NCBI GenBank assembly: GCA_021780315.1
Contig: JAJXYY010000033.1
Coordinates: forward strand, 1 to 64,000
Direction of reading: 5' to 3'
From: Acidobacteriota bacterium
GTDB taxonomy: Bacteria; Acidobacteriota; Terriglobia; Terriglobales; Acidobacteriaceae
Length of the DNA stretch: 64,000 nucleotides
Position 1 is the stretch's first letter; every line of letters starts with the position of its first letter. This document shows, piece after piece, positions 1 to 8,505 of this stretch. The notes beneath the pieces are model-generated. The model made no database searches. It saw nothing but the letters and a program-made list of their open reading frames with translations, and had not been told where the DNA came from. The position numbers were made by a program, and so were the translations under genes.

Positions 1-371
<371 letters not shown>

Positions 372-510
372 TCTTGGTTTGCTTGCCATCCATCGACAGG
401 GGTCGGGATGGTTATCAAGCGCCCCCGGTGCTCGAAAGACCGGAGGTTTATAACTAGTGAGAATGACTAAACCAAATTTCTGATCATCTCACGACTGGCA
501 CATTCAACTA

Positions 511-524
511 TGTTGTCAAAGATC
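511..524 (-). promoter_or_regulatory. boxA-like antitermination element in the rRNA leader
   Basis: Read on the minus strand the sequence is GATCTTTGACAACA, which fits the TCTTTGACAA boxA core common in rRNA leaders. It lies between the rRNA promoter and the 16S 5' end. It would bind NusB/NusE and protect the rRNA transcript from Rho. The role is assigned by motif and position only. Confidence 0.55.
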
Positions 525-714
525 CTTGTCTACTCTCGCCTAAGCGGGCAGCTTTGGATCAAGGACCAGCAGGGCATAAGCCACTACTTGTGTCCTCGAA
601 CTTGATTGCGCTGTGATCGTCTTTGCTTGCCTCGCTGATCTCGACGCCTTTCGGCTTTAGAAGCTTACCTATCGAGTCGCTGTACGGCTTGTGACGTTTT
701 TAGCTAACTTTCTA

Positions 715-743
715 ATCTTACTAAAACCGCTCTTACTTGTCAA
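715..743 (-). promoter_or_regulatory. rRNA operon promoter
   Basis: On the minus strand TTGACA (738-743) is followed after exactly 17 bases by TAAGAT (715-720). An A/T-rich UP-element-like stretch lies directly upstream (AAAAATAAA in minus-strand reading, about 746-756). The predicted start near 708 gives a leader of about 340 nt before 16S. Near-consensus boxes with ideal spacing and an A/T-rich upstream segment are typical of a strong sigma-70 rRNA promoter. Confidence 0.8.
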
Positions 744-1377
744 GCTTTATTTTTACTTGACTCTGGCATTCCTTTTTTATCTAAAACAAGGAAAGATTAG
801 AAAAACATTCGCTCAGCACTAATAAATATCGTAACGATCGGCATGCGATCGCGGAGCACTTAGCTCCTAAAAACATTCAACTGCAGTGGCTTGGGTTGGA
901 TTCGGTCGGCCAATACTTCTCAGGCTCAATTACCGCGATCAAACGCTTGGACTGCGCTCCGTCTTCCCTTTACTATCTGCCCAACGTTCAGGGCTAAGGT
1001 GCGAAGCTTGCTTTCTTGCTACTCACCAAGAGTACCGTACTTTTTGTTTCCGTGCAAGCTTTATTTTCGCTTTTCACTTCGTTTCCAGCACTGCATCTTT
1101 GCGACTTCCTGAGATTAGCAGCGCAGCCCTGCCTCTGCAACCCCTCGCCCTGTGAAAAAAAGCCCTATCCTGTTGGAATCTAACCAAAACCCAATGAATA
1201 CAAGAGTTTTATTGCATCACTTTTCTTGCAATTTTATCTTCCATCCTTACAATCACACACTGCGACATGGAATTAGGTGGTCAAAATCGCTCGCCCCCCC
1301 CCACCAGCTCTCGCTCTGAGAACGTCCCCGTTTATATAGAACCCCGAAGTTCATTGCAATCGAAGTAGAATCCCACC
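744..1377. other. gene-free stretch upstream of the rRNA promoter
   Basis: No convincing gene is seen. The open frames here (for example 886-1155, plus strand) have no ribosome binding site, atypical composition and no recognisable protein. The first 100 bases may hold further rRNA upstream control sequence. Confidence 0.5.
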
Positions 1378-1926
1378 ATGGAACCCACCGAAATACAGGA
1401 ATTCTCCAATCAAATGAAAGAGGCAGGCGAGCAGGGGGAATCTCTCCAGTCCATCTCACTCGCAATCTCTATCCTCGCAGTCCTGGTTGCCGCCATCACC
1501 GTGCTAGGCCATCGCAGCCACACCGAAGCGATCCTCATGCAAACCCGAGCTGCCGATCAATGGAACCTTTACCAGGCAAAGAAGATCCGTATGGACAACC
1601 TCACTTCCATCGTCGAAATCCTCTCGCTACAGCCATCCATCAATCCTCAGGCCACCGCCGGCAAAATCGAAGAGGGCAAGGCTCACATCGAAAAGTGGAA
1701 GACCGATCTGGTCGAAGAACAGAAGGCCGCCGCCGAATTTGAACGCAAAGTCGCCGACGCCGAAGCCCATGCCGACCGCTACGATCTCGGCGAAGCACTC
1801 CTCCAGATCGCCGTGGTCCTCTCGTCCATCACGCTCTTCACCCGCAACCGCAGCTACTTCGCGCTGGGTCTCGCCATCGGACTCATCGGCCTGCTGGTCG
1901 CCGCATCCGCTGTCTTCATCCACTAA
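1378..1926 (+). CDS. DUF4337-type membrane protein
   Basis: A 182-residue protein whose layout matches the DUF4337 family: one N-terminal membrane helix (about residues 26-45), a charged, coiled-coil-prone middle (about 60-135) rich in Glu, Lys and Ala, and two C-terminal membrane helices (about 139-157 and 162-181). The middle would lie on one side of the inner membrane. No catalytic motif is seen and the function of the family is unknown. The first ATG is used; no strong Shine-Dalgarno precedes it. The gene converges with the M48 protease gene, whose stop lies 23 bases past this stop codon. Confidence 0.75.
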   Translation: MEPTEIQEFSNQMKEAGEQGESLQSISLAISILAVLVAAITVLGHRSHTEAILMQTRAADQWNLYQAKKIRMDNLTSIVEILSLQPSINPQATAGKIEEGKAHIEKWKTDLVEEQKAAAEFERKVADAEAHADRYDLGEALLQIAVVLSSITLFTRNRSYFALGLAIGLIGLLVAASAVFIH

Positions 1927-1948
1927 CTCACAGCTTCCAGGCGGCGGC

Positions 1949-3472
1949 TCATTGCGCCTGGAAGCTTTGCAGCATGGCCACAAATACCGGCTTCACCATC
2001 GCAAAGTCCCGCTCCGGCGAAACGAACACAATATAGTTCACATCCCCATCCGGCCGCGCCACCGTTACCAGCCAGTCCCGCTCCGCCACTGCCGTCCCAT
2101 TCTCCATCAACGGCGACTTCCCTCGCAGCTCCAACCCATCGGCCATCTTGCCGCCCACCTGCATCCCACCCACCGAACCCAACCGCTGCAACCCGCCGTT
2201 CTGGTCGCTCAACTTCTGCGCCAAAGCCGCGGTGGCAGTATCCAACGACGTCTGGTCATACACCCCGTCACCCGACTGCTTCGCCACTCCAATTACCGCG
2301 CCGTACACCAGGCCCGCCCCGCCCGAACCACCCTGCGGCACCAGCAGCACTGTCCCCCCGCTGTCCTCCTGCTTTACCCAGTTCGCCGGATAGTCCACTG
2401 CAAAACGGGCGGCCTGTAGATGCACCATCCGCGCCCCCACCCCTAGCGCACTCGCGCTCAACCGTACCGCAGTCTCCGTCCCAGCCCCCGTTCCAGCCGT
2501 TGCACCAGCCCCACCGCCCTGTCCCGCCGCCATCGGCGCACTCACCGTCGTCGCACTCGCTCCCGGTCCGGTTGCATAGCCCGCCCGCTTCCATACCCCA
2601 GCCGTCACATCCTTCGCCGAGTACGCCTTCTCCCCCATCGCCACAGCGTGCATCCGTTGAAACGCAGGCGTCGTAACCACTGCGTTCGTCCGTCGCGGAA
2701 ACGTCGCAATCTCCGCATTCACATACTCCGTCCGGTTCCCGGGATTAGGATGGTCGCTCAACCACTGCGCCCCACCCGCACCATACTTCGCCTCAATCGT
2801 CTCGAAGAACTGCACCATCCCTCGTGGATCGTATCCCGAGTCGTACGCAATCCCCGCCCCCAGCAGGTCGGCCTGCTGCTCATCCTCTCGCGACATCTTC
2901 AGAAACGTCGCCTTCGCCCCTAGCCCCAAAGCCCCCTGCGCCAGCGTCCCCAGCGCAGAGTCCCCCAGCAGCACCGAGGACAGCACACTCGCAATCCCAA
3001 ACCCCAGCTTCGGTGACTGCTGCTTCGTTATATTGCACGTCGAGTGCCGCATCACCACGTGCGAGATCTCATGCGCCATCACCCCCGCCAACTGCGCCTC
3101 CGTATCCGCAGCCTGAATCGTACCCATATTCACAAACACCGCCCCGCCCGGCAGAGCAAACGCATTGATATCCGCACTCGCCACAACATGAAAGTTGAAC
3201 GGCCACTGCTGCCCCACTCCCGGCAGTACCGGAGCATGTGCCACCAGCTTCGCACCCAGTTGCTGCACATACCGGGCCACCGGATCACTGTCCGGCAACA
3301 CCGGCATCTCCTGGTACACCTCCGCCGCCGCCTTTGCCCCCTCCGCCACCTCCTGCTGTGGGCTAAACGCATTGTTCTTGCACGTCACCGGCTCAAACCG
3401 GGCCCACGCCGGAGCAGCCCCCAGCAACAACACCACCTCCAGCACAACCAAGCCTATCCGTCGCACGACCAT
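1949..3472 (-). CDS. M48-family secreted zinc metalloprotease
   Basis: About 507 residues. A signal peptide is followed by a peptidase M48 domain with the zinc motif HEISH at residues 134-138 and a downstream EDEQQAD segment that would supply the third ligand (Glu). The C-terminal 170 residues form a separate domain rich in Gly and Val, without a known catalytic motif. M48 proteases of this kind (BepA/YfgC-like) work on envelope proteins in the periplasm. The start at 3472 is chosen because the hydrophobic signal segment begins right there and a G-rich ribosome site (GGGTACGGGAAG) precedes it; the open frame extends 37 codons further upstream, but that part does not look like a leader. Confidence 0.85.
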   Translation of the reverse strand: MVVRRIGLVVLEVVLLLGAAPAWARFEPVTCKNNAFSPQQEVAEGAKAAAEVYQEMPVLPDSDPVARYVQQLGAKLVAHAPVLPGVGQQWPFNFHVVASADINAFALPGGAVFVNMGTIQAADTEAQLAGVMAHEISHVVMRHSTCNITKQQSPKLGFGIASVLSSVLLGDSALGTLAQGALGLGAKATFLKMSREDEQQADLLGAGIAYDSGYDPRGMVQFFETIEAKYGAGGAQWLSDHPNPGNRTEYVNAEIATFPRRTNAVVTTPAFQRMHAVAMGEKAYSAKDVTAGVWKRAGYATGPGASATTVSAPMAAGQGGGAGATAGTGAGTETAVRLSASALGVGARMVHLQAARFAVDYPANWVKQEDSGGTVLLVPQGGSGGAGLVYGAVIGVAKQSGDGVYDQTSLDTATAALAQKLSDQNGGLQRLGSVGGMQVGGKMADGLELRGKSPLMENGTAVAERDWLVTVARPDGDVNYIVFVSPERDFAMVKPVFVAMLQSFQAQ

Positions 3473-3601
3473 CTTCCCGTACCCCCACTCCAGTTCATCT
3501 GGACGGCTACGCCCCAGCCAACACCGCAACGCAGTCGCAACTACAGTCTCGGGCATCATACCCAAATCGAACCCGAACTTCACCCTTCCCTAAGCAGCCC
3601 G

Positions 3602-4282
3602 CTAAGGCTTGCTCACCACACCCAGATCCGCCATGCCATTTACAAAATACTGCACCGCCAGAGCCACCAGCAGCAGACCCATAATGCGCACCAGAATTCG
3701 AATTCCCGTATCGCCCAGAGCCCGCGCCACCCGGTCCGAGTTCCCCAAAACCAAATAGCAGATCCCCGCCGTCACCGCAATCGCCGCGAGTATAGCCCCC
3801 ATCTGCCAACTCGTCTGCGCCTGCCCCACCAGCACCATCACACTCGTAATCGAACCCGGCCCCGCCAGCATCGGAATCCCCAACGGCACAATCCCCGCAT
3901 CTTCCTTGCTCGCTGCCTCTTCCGCCTCGCCGCTCACCTCTTGCGTCGCGGATCGCTTCGCCTGCAGCATGTCCAGCCCAATCAGCAGCAGAATGATTCC
4001 GCCCGCAATCTCAAACGCCGGCAGCGTTATCCCGAACATCTTGAAGATGTACTGGCCCCCCACGGCAAACGCAGACAAAAACAGTAACGCCGTCAACGAG
4101 GCCTTGCCCGCCATCCGCCGCCGCTTAGCCTTGTCAGCACCCGCAGTCACAGCCAGAAACGTAGGTAGCGCCGCAAACGGATCCACCAGAAAAAATATCG
4201 AACTCAACGCCAGCAGCGAAAATCGCACATACACCGAGTGCTGTAGGCCGGACAAACTCACACTATGCGGATCGAACATCAC
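3602..4282 (-). CDS. MarC family integral membrane protein
   Basis: 226 residues with about six hydrophobic helices and the MarC/UPF0056 signature near the N-terminus (FFLVDPFAALPTFLAV, about residues 30-45). The segment IAGGIILLLIGLDML (about 93-107) is the second conserved block. A charged cytoplasmic loop follows (about 110-130). MarC proteins are inner-membrane proteins; the early link to multiple antibiotic resistance is not supported for the family, and the transported substrate is unknown. The gene is divergent from ilvE, with 54 bases between the starts, so the two share a compact promoter region. Confidence 0.88.
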   Translation of the reverse strand: MMFDPHSVSLSGLQHSVYVRFSLLALSSIFFLVDPFAALPTFLAVTAGADKAKRRRMAGKASLTALLFLSAFAVGGQYIFKMFGITLPAFEIAGGIILLLIGLDMLQAKRSATQEVSGEAEEAASKEDAGIVPLGIPMLAGPGSITSVMVLVGQAQTSWQMGAILAAIAVTAGICYLVLGNSDRVARALGDTGIRILVRIMGLLLVALAVQYFVNGMADLGVVSKP

Positions 4283-4336
4283 TCCACCATTCTTTCACGC
4301 CCCGCTATAATCGAGCTTTATACGAGGAGCCGATCC

Positions 4337-5278
4337 ATGCCCATTCAGCCCACCACCAATATCTGGCACAACGGAAATCTCATCCCCTGGGATAAAGCCC
4401 AGATCCACGTCATGTCCCACGTCGTACACTACGGCTCCTCCATCTTCGAAGGAATCCGCGCCTACACCCAAGGTTCAGCCGCCAGCATCTTCCGCCTCCC
4501 CGAGCACATGCTCCGCTTCGAACAGTCTGGCAAAGTCTACCGCATGCCCCTCGGCTACTCCGTAGACCAGATGTGCGCCGCCGTCGTCAGCGTAGTCGAA
4601 GCCAACGGCGTCGCCCCCTGCTACATCCGCCCCGTCGCCTTCCGTGGATACGGCGAGATCGGCGTCAATCCCCTCAAGTCGCCCGTAGAGGTCTACATCG
4701 CCAACTACCCCTGGGGCAAATATGTCCCCGGCAACGACGGGGCAAACGTCTGCATCTCCAGCTGGAACCGCCTCGCACCAAACACCATGCCCGCCATGGC
4801 CAAAGCCGGTGGCAACTACATGAACTCCCAGCTCATCCGCATGGAAGCTGAAGCCAACGGCTACGACGAAGGCATCGGCCTCGACGTCAACGGATACCTC
4901 TCCGAAGGCTCCGGCGAAAACCTCTTCCTCGTCCGCGGTGGCACCCTCTACACCACACCGCTCGCCAACTCCGTCCTCAACGGCATCACCCGCGACTCCA
5001 TCCTCACCCTCGCCAAACAACTCGGCATCCCCGTCGTCGAGCAGGCCATGCCCCGCGAGATGCTCTACATCTGCGACGAAGCCTTCTTCACCGGCACCGC
5101 CGCTGAAGTCACCCACCTCCGCTCCGTCGATCGCATCCTCGTCGGTGATGGAACCATGGGCCCCATCACCAAAGCCCTCCACGACGAGTTCTTTGCCATC
5201 GTCAACGGCACCAAGCCAGACCGCTACAACTGGCTCACCCCAGTCAACGTCCGCGCAGCCGAACCAGTCGGCGCATAA
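4337..5278 (+). CDS. ilvE: branched-chain amino acid aminotransferase
   Basis: 313 residues, normal length for a class IV aminotransferase. It transfers the amino group between glutamate and the 2-oxo acids of leucine, isoleucine and valine, the last step of their synthesis, in the cytosol with PLP. The PLP lysine is K156 in AKAGGNYMNS. The N-terminal HYGSSIFEGIRAY (31-43) and C-terminal FFTGTAAEV blocks are typical of IlvE rather than D-amino-acid transaminase or aminodeoxychorismate lyase. The ATG at 4337 has GAGGAG seven bases upstream, so the longer open frame from 4265 is not used. A strong terminator follows at 5305. A decayed copy of the last 50 codons lies at 6922-7073. Confidence 0.95.
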   Translation: MPIQPTTNIWHNGNLIPWDKAQIHVMSHVVHYGSSIFEGIRAYTQGSAASIFRLPEHMLRFEQSGKVYRMPLGYSVDQMCAAVVSVVEANGVAPCYIRPVAFRGYGEIGVNPLKSPVEVYIANYPWGKYVPGNDGANVCISSWNRLAPNTMPAMAKAGGNYMNSQLIRMEAEANGYDEGIGLDVNGYLSEGSGENLFLVRGGTLYTTPLANSVLNGITRDSILTLAKQLGIPVVEQAMPREMLYICDEAFFTGTAAEVTHLRSVDRILVGDGTMGPITKALHDEFFAIVNGTKPDRYNWLTPVNVRAAEPVGA

Positions 5279-5304
5279 CGGCACTCACCCCGTTACACAC
5301 TCCG

Positions 5305-5353
5305 AAGTGCAACACCAAAGGCAGCCGCCCAGGCTGCCTTTGGTGTTGCACTT
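5305..5353. terminator. strong hairpin after ilvE
   Basis: A perfect 22-bp inverted repeat (arms 5305-5326 and 5332-5353) with a 5-base loop. The stem starts AAGTGCAACACC. It has no long T-tract, but its length and place 26 bases after the ilvE stop suit a terminator or 3' mRNA stabiliser. A shorter related hairpin follows the ilvE relic at 7111. Confidence 0.75.
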
Positions 5354-5705
5354 AACCCCGTTCCTTTGCTGGAACACCCCACCTCACCGGCCACGTCCAG
5401 TCTGCACTTCTCTCTCCGAATCGATACGCTTCGCCAAGTGAGTCCGTACACCGCACTCGAAACCCAGGCTGCGCCAGCACCCCACAAGAGCCCGGATTCC
5501 TCCCCCTCCTGCACTGATTCAACAAATTCCTCAGATTTATCTACCCCATCAATTTTATGCAACTTTTACCTCAACTCCTACGTCGCCACACGTCCTCCTC
5601 GGGAGTCTCATGGGAAAGAACAACCGATGAATGCTGCACCGCACTATCAACGGTTGCTCCAAATGCTCCAAACCAGTATCCGCAGTTCACTCCATGAGGC
5701 CATAC
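5354..5705. other. stretch without a gene between the ilvE terminator and the lipoprotein gene
   Basis: No gene is recognised. The frames crossing it continue into the lipoprotein gene region without a plausible start. It should hold the lipoprotein promoter, but no near-consensus promoter was seen. Confidence 0.4.
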
Positions 5706-6869
5706 ATGAACACGATTCGAATCGCGCAACTCGCCGCCCTGTCCGCTGCCCTAACCCTCTCTGGCTGCAGCAGTATGTCGAACTATTCCTCCTCCACTAC
5801 AACTCCCACCACACCCGCGGCTCCCGCAGCAGTCATCGCACAACTCGCCACTTCCACCACCATCGGTTCCACCGTCGATCCCACCAACGGCGACGCCAAC
5901 CCCTACGGACTCACCATCGCGCCCATCACCGCGGGCCTCATGACCGCCGGCGACCTCATCGTCTGCAACTTCAACGACAGCAAAGGTAACGCCGGGGCAG
6001 GAACCACTATCGTCGACCTCAAGCCAGTCGCCGGTTCCAAACCCGTTCGCATCGCCCAGGACGCCACCCTCGCCGGATGCAACTCCCTCGCCCTCAGCCC
6101 CGGAGACAACATCTGGGCCGCAGCCTACACCGCCAACGACAATCCCATCTTCACCACCTCCGGAACGCTCGCCACCAGCCTCGCCTCCAACTACCCCTGG
6201 ATGCAGCCCTGGGGACAGGTCTTCGCATCACCCACCCTCCCCGCTGGCTCCACCGCCACCGCTCCCAAAGCCTTCTACATCACCGACGCAGGCGACGGCT
6301 CCGTCATCCAGTCAAACATCACCTCCGCCGGACTCGTCTTCAACAAAATCATCACCGGCTTCCCCCACTCCGTCAGCACCACCTACGGTATCCTCGCTCC
6401 CGCCGGTCTCACCTACGACCCCTCCAGCGACACCCTCTACGTCGTCTCCAGCGACACCAACAGCGTCCTCGCCTTCTCGTCCGTCTCCACTATTCCCGCG
6501 GGCGGTGTCGTCATCACCTTCACCCCAGGAAGCTCCTCTGGTGGCTCCTACCCCACCACCACCTCCGCTGCTTTTAGCTTCAGCGGCTCCGCAGCCGCCC
6601 AGGCCAAGGTCGTCTACTCCGGCACACCCCTCAACTACCCCATCAGCGCTGCACTCCTCTACAACGGTGACCTCGTCGTCGGCAACACCGGTGACAACAA
6701 CCTCGTAGAAATTCAACCCTCCTCCGGAAAAGTCCTCGGTACCAAAGCCGTCGACACCGGCAACCCAGGAGCCATCTTCGGCATCGCCACCACCGGCTCC
6801 ACCCTCGCCACCCAGAAGATCTTCTTCAACGACGACAACACCAACACCGTAGTCCAGATCAGCCAGTAA
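5706..6869 (+). CDS. lipoprotein with beta-propeller (NHL/YVTN-like) repeats
   Basis: 387 residues. The N-terminus is a lipoprotein signal with lipobox LSGC (Cys21), so the protein is anchored in a membrane facing the periplasm or cell surface. The rest is rich in Thr, Ser, Gly and Ala, with recurring segments such as YGLTIAP, DLIVCNFND, LTYDPSSDTLYVVSSDTNSV and LLYNGDLVVGNTGDNN. These look like blades of an NHL or YVTN beta-propeller. No enzyme site is visible; a binding or scaffold role is likely. The ATG at 5706 is chosen because the signal peptide starts there and TGAGG precedes it. A terminator follows at 6883. The gene lies between the intact ilvE and a relic of the ilvE 3' end. Confidence 0.75.
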   Translation: MNTIRIAQLAALSAALTLSGCSSMSNYSSSTTTPTTPAAPAAVIAQLATSTTIGSTVDPTNGDANPYGLTIAPITAGLMTAGDLIVCNFNDSKGNAGAGTTIVDLKPVAGSKPVRIAQDATLAGCNSLALSPGDNIWAAAYTANDNPIFTTSGTLATSLASNYPWMQPWGQVFASPTLPAGSTATAPKAFYITDAGDGSVIQSNITSAGLVFNKIITGFPHSVSTTYGILAPAGLTYDPSSDTLYVVSSDTNSVLAFSSVSTIPAGGVVITFTPGSSSGGSYPTTTSAAFSFSGSAAAQAKVVYSGTPLNYPISAALLYNGDLVVGNTGDNNLVEIQPSSGKVLGTKAVDTGNPGAIFGIATTGSTLATQKIFFNDDNTNTVVQISQ

Positions 6870-6882
6870 GCACCCACCAACC

Positions 6883-6917
6883 AACGCCCCTGCCGGAACC
6901 CATCCCGCAGGGGCGTT
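6883..6917 (+). terminator. terminator after the lipoprotein gene
   Basis: An 11-bp stem (AACGCCCCTGC 6883-6893 with GCAGGGGCGTT 6907-6917) with a 13-base loop, followed by TCTCTT. It lies 14 bases after the stop codon at 6869. Confidence 0.75.
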
Positions 6918-6921
6918 CTCT

Positions 6922-7073
6922 TCAGCTCCTTAGACCGCATCCTCGTCGGCAATCGCCCCAGCACCAAGGCCCTCTACGATGAGTTCTGCACCATCGTCAA
7001 CGGCACCAGACTCCAAAGCTACAGCTGGCTCAACCCAGTCAACGTCCGCGCCGCAGAACCCGTCAGCGCATAA
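6922..7073 (+). pseudogene. ilvE: relic of the ilvE 3' end (about 50 codons)
   Basis: This stretch aligns in frame with the last about 53 codons of ilvE at 4337-5278. The reading RILVGN...STKALYDEF..IVNGT...SYSWLNPVNVRAAEPVSA followed by TAA matches the ilvE tail ending NVRAAEPVGA, with a three-codon deletion (GDGTMGPI region) and several substitutions. There is no start and no upstream part of the gene. The similarity continues past the stop into the downstream hairpin at 7111. It is therefore a duplicated and decaying copy, not a functional gene. Confidence 0.85.
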
Positions 7074-7110
7074 GCAACTTACACTGTTACAAATACCGCT
7101 TCGAACCCGA

Positions 7111-7133
7111 GAGGCAGCCGCAAGGGCTGCCTC
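7111..7133. terminator. hairpin downstream of the ilvE relic, related to the ilvE terminator
   Basis: GAGGCAGCC (7111-7119) pairs with GGCTGCCTC (7125-7133) over a 5-base loop. Its core GGCAGCC...GGCTGCC is shared with the ilvE terminator, and the sequence before it (ACTGTTACA) also resembles the ilvE downstream region. It may now serve the convergent oxalate decarboxylase gene. Confidence 0.55.
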
Positions 7134-7172
7134 CTATCATTGCAACTGGTAGTCGACCGTTCAGCCCACCCG

Positions 7173-8417
7173 CTACTCCGGTACAACAATAGCTTCCTTC
7201 TTGGCCATCTTCTGCAGCATCTCCTCGCCCACTGCAATATGTTGGCTCACCAGCCGCGACGGCGTGTGCGCCAGCCACTGCGCCAGAGAAATATCCTCGT
7301 AATACGGCGTCGGAAACACCTCGATAAACACCAGGTCCGTATCACCCATATTCTCGATATAGTGAGGCACCGACTTGTCGATATAGCCCACATCGCCCTC
7401 CTGAAAGTCCATCGTCCGCGCCCGGCCACCAGCCGCAAACACCGTCATTCGGCCCTTACCCTTCACGTAATACTGCCATTCATCCTCATTCGGATGCCAA
7501 TGCAGCTCCCGCAATCCGCCCGGCTTCAGCGTCACAATCGCCGCAGCAATATTCGTGGCCGGCCACAGCTTCCGGTCAACGATCTTTACCTCACCCCCCT
7601 TGGACACCTTTGTAGGCTTCATCTCGCCCGGACGGAAATCAAAGCTGTTCGGCACCGCACCCGTTCCCGCCTCCACGTCTCGCTTCTCCTCCTCCAGCGA
7701 CCGTGGCAGCGGACGCTCAAAGATAAACAACTCCTTCTTCGGCACCTGCGCGAACGTCGACTCCGGCACATTGAAGTTCTTCGCCAGCACCTCCGGTGGC
7801 GTATGCGCCAGCCAGTCCGTCAGCAGAAACGTCTCGAACTCATTGAAGTTGCCATCGTCGAACACCAGCAGAAACCGGCATCCGTCCGGCCCCAGTCCCT
7901 GAATCGAGTGCGGTATTCCACCCGGAAAGATCCACAGGTCTCCTTCCTTCACATCGCTGATGTGGCTGCGCCCCTGCTGGTCCACTGCCGTAATCCGTGC
8001 ACTCCCATACAGCATCAACGCCCACTCCGCGCCAACATGCCAGTGCAACTCGCGGATACCGCCCGTGATCAGCCGCATCTCCACGCCAGCCATCTTCTTC
8101 GAGATTGGCAGGTCCCGCACCGTCACCTGACGCGTCCATCCTCCTGCCTCCAGCCGCTTATGCGACAAAGAAAACGAGTACTTGAAAGGAGGCTGTCCAC
8201 CCGCATCCGTCTCCGGCGCCCATACCGAACTCGGATTCTGCTTCTCCAGTCCAACATTGCTCGGCACTGGCTCAGTCTCATTCGGCAGATGATGATCCGC
8301 CGACCGCGGAACCTGCTCCTGCCCTTGGGCAATCTGTAACCCCGCCGCTGCCGCTACCATCGCGGACCCCGCTTCAATAAACCGCCGCCGACTCACCTTC
8401 GTTTGATCGTCAGACAC
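7173..8417 (-). CDS. oxdC: bicupin oxalate decarboxylase family protein, Tat-exported
   Basis: 414 residues with two cupin domains. The enzyme type turns oxalate into formate and CO2 using manganese. Domain 1 has ligands H125, H127, E131 and H170 (RELHWH...EW...PHS). Domain 2 has H306, H308, E313 and H352 (RELHWHPN.DEWQYY). The N-terminus has a twin-arginine signal (SRRRFIEAG, residues 9-17), so a folded enzyme would be exported. The catalytic lid that reads SENST in the Bacillus subtilis enzyme reads NEFET here (192-196): the key Glu is kept but the loop differs, which leaves decarboxylase versus oxidase activity open. It is flanked by the ilvE relic and ndh and looks like a single-gene unit. 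Confidence 0.88.
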   Translation of the reverse strand: MSDDQTKVSRRRFIEAGSAMVAAAAGLQIAQGQEQVPRSADHHLPNETEPVPSNVGLEKQNPSSVWAPETDAGGQPPFKYSFSLSHKRLEAGGWTRQVTVRDLPISKKMAGVEMRLITGGIRELHWHVGAEWALMLYGSARITAVDQQGRSHISDVKEGDLWIFPGGIPHSIQGLGPDGCRFLLVFDDGNFNEFETFLLTDWLAHTPPEVLAKNFNVPESTFAQVPKKELFIFERPLPRSLEEEKRDVEAGTGAVPNSFDFRPGEMKPTKVSKGGEVKIVDRKLWPATNIAAAIVTLKPGGLRELHWHPNEDEWQYYVKGKGRMTVFAAGGRARTMDFQEGDVGYIDKSVPHYIENMGDTDLVFIEVFPTPYYEDISLAQWLAHTPSRLVSQHIAVGEEMLQKMAKKEAIVVPE

Positions 8418-8505
8418 CTGCCACTTCCTCTCTTATCTCGACCCGGCCATCCCCAGCGCCAAAGGCAATCTACAAATCTAATCGAAGTCTATCCAAGCTT
8501 CGCTC

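Noticed and set aside
886..1155. Open frame upstream of the rRNA promoter
   Set aside because: No ribosome site, composition unlike host genes, lies in an rRNA upstream region; no protein family recognised.
4265..4336. Longer N-terminus for IlvE
   Set aside because: The ATG at 4337 has a GAGGAG site and matches the family start; the extension would run into the divergent marC promoter region.
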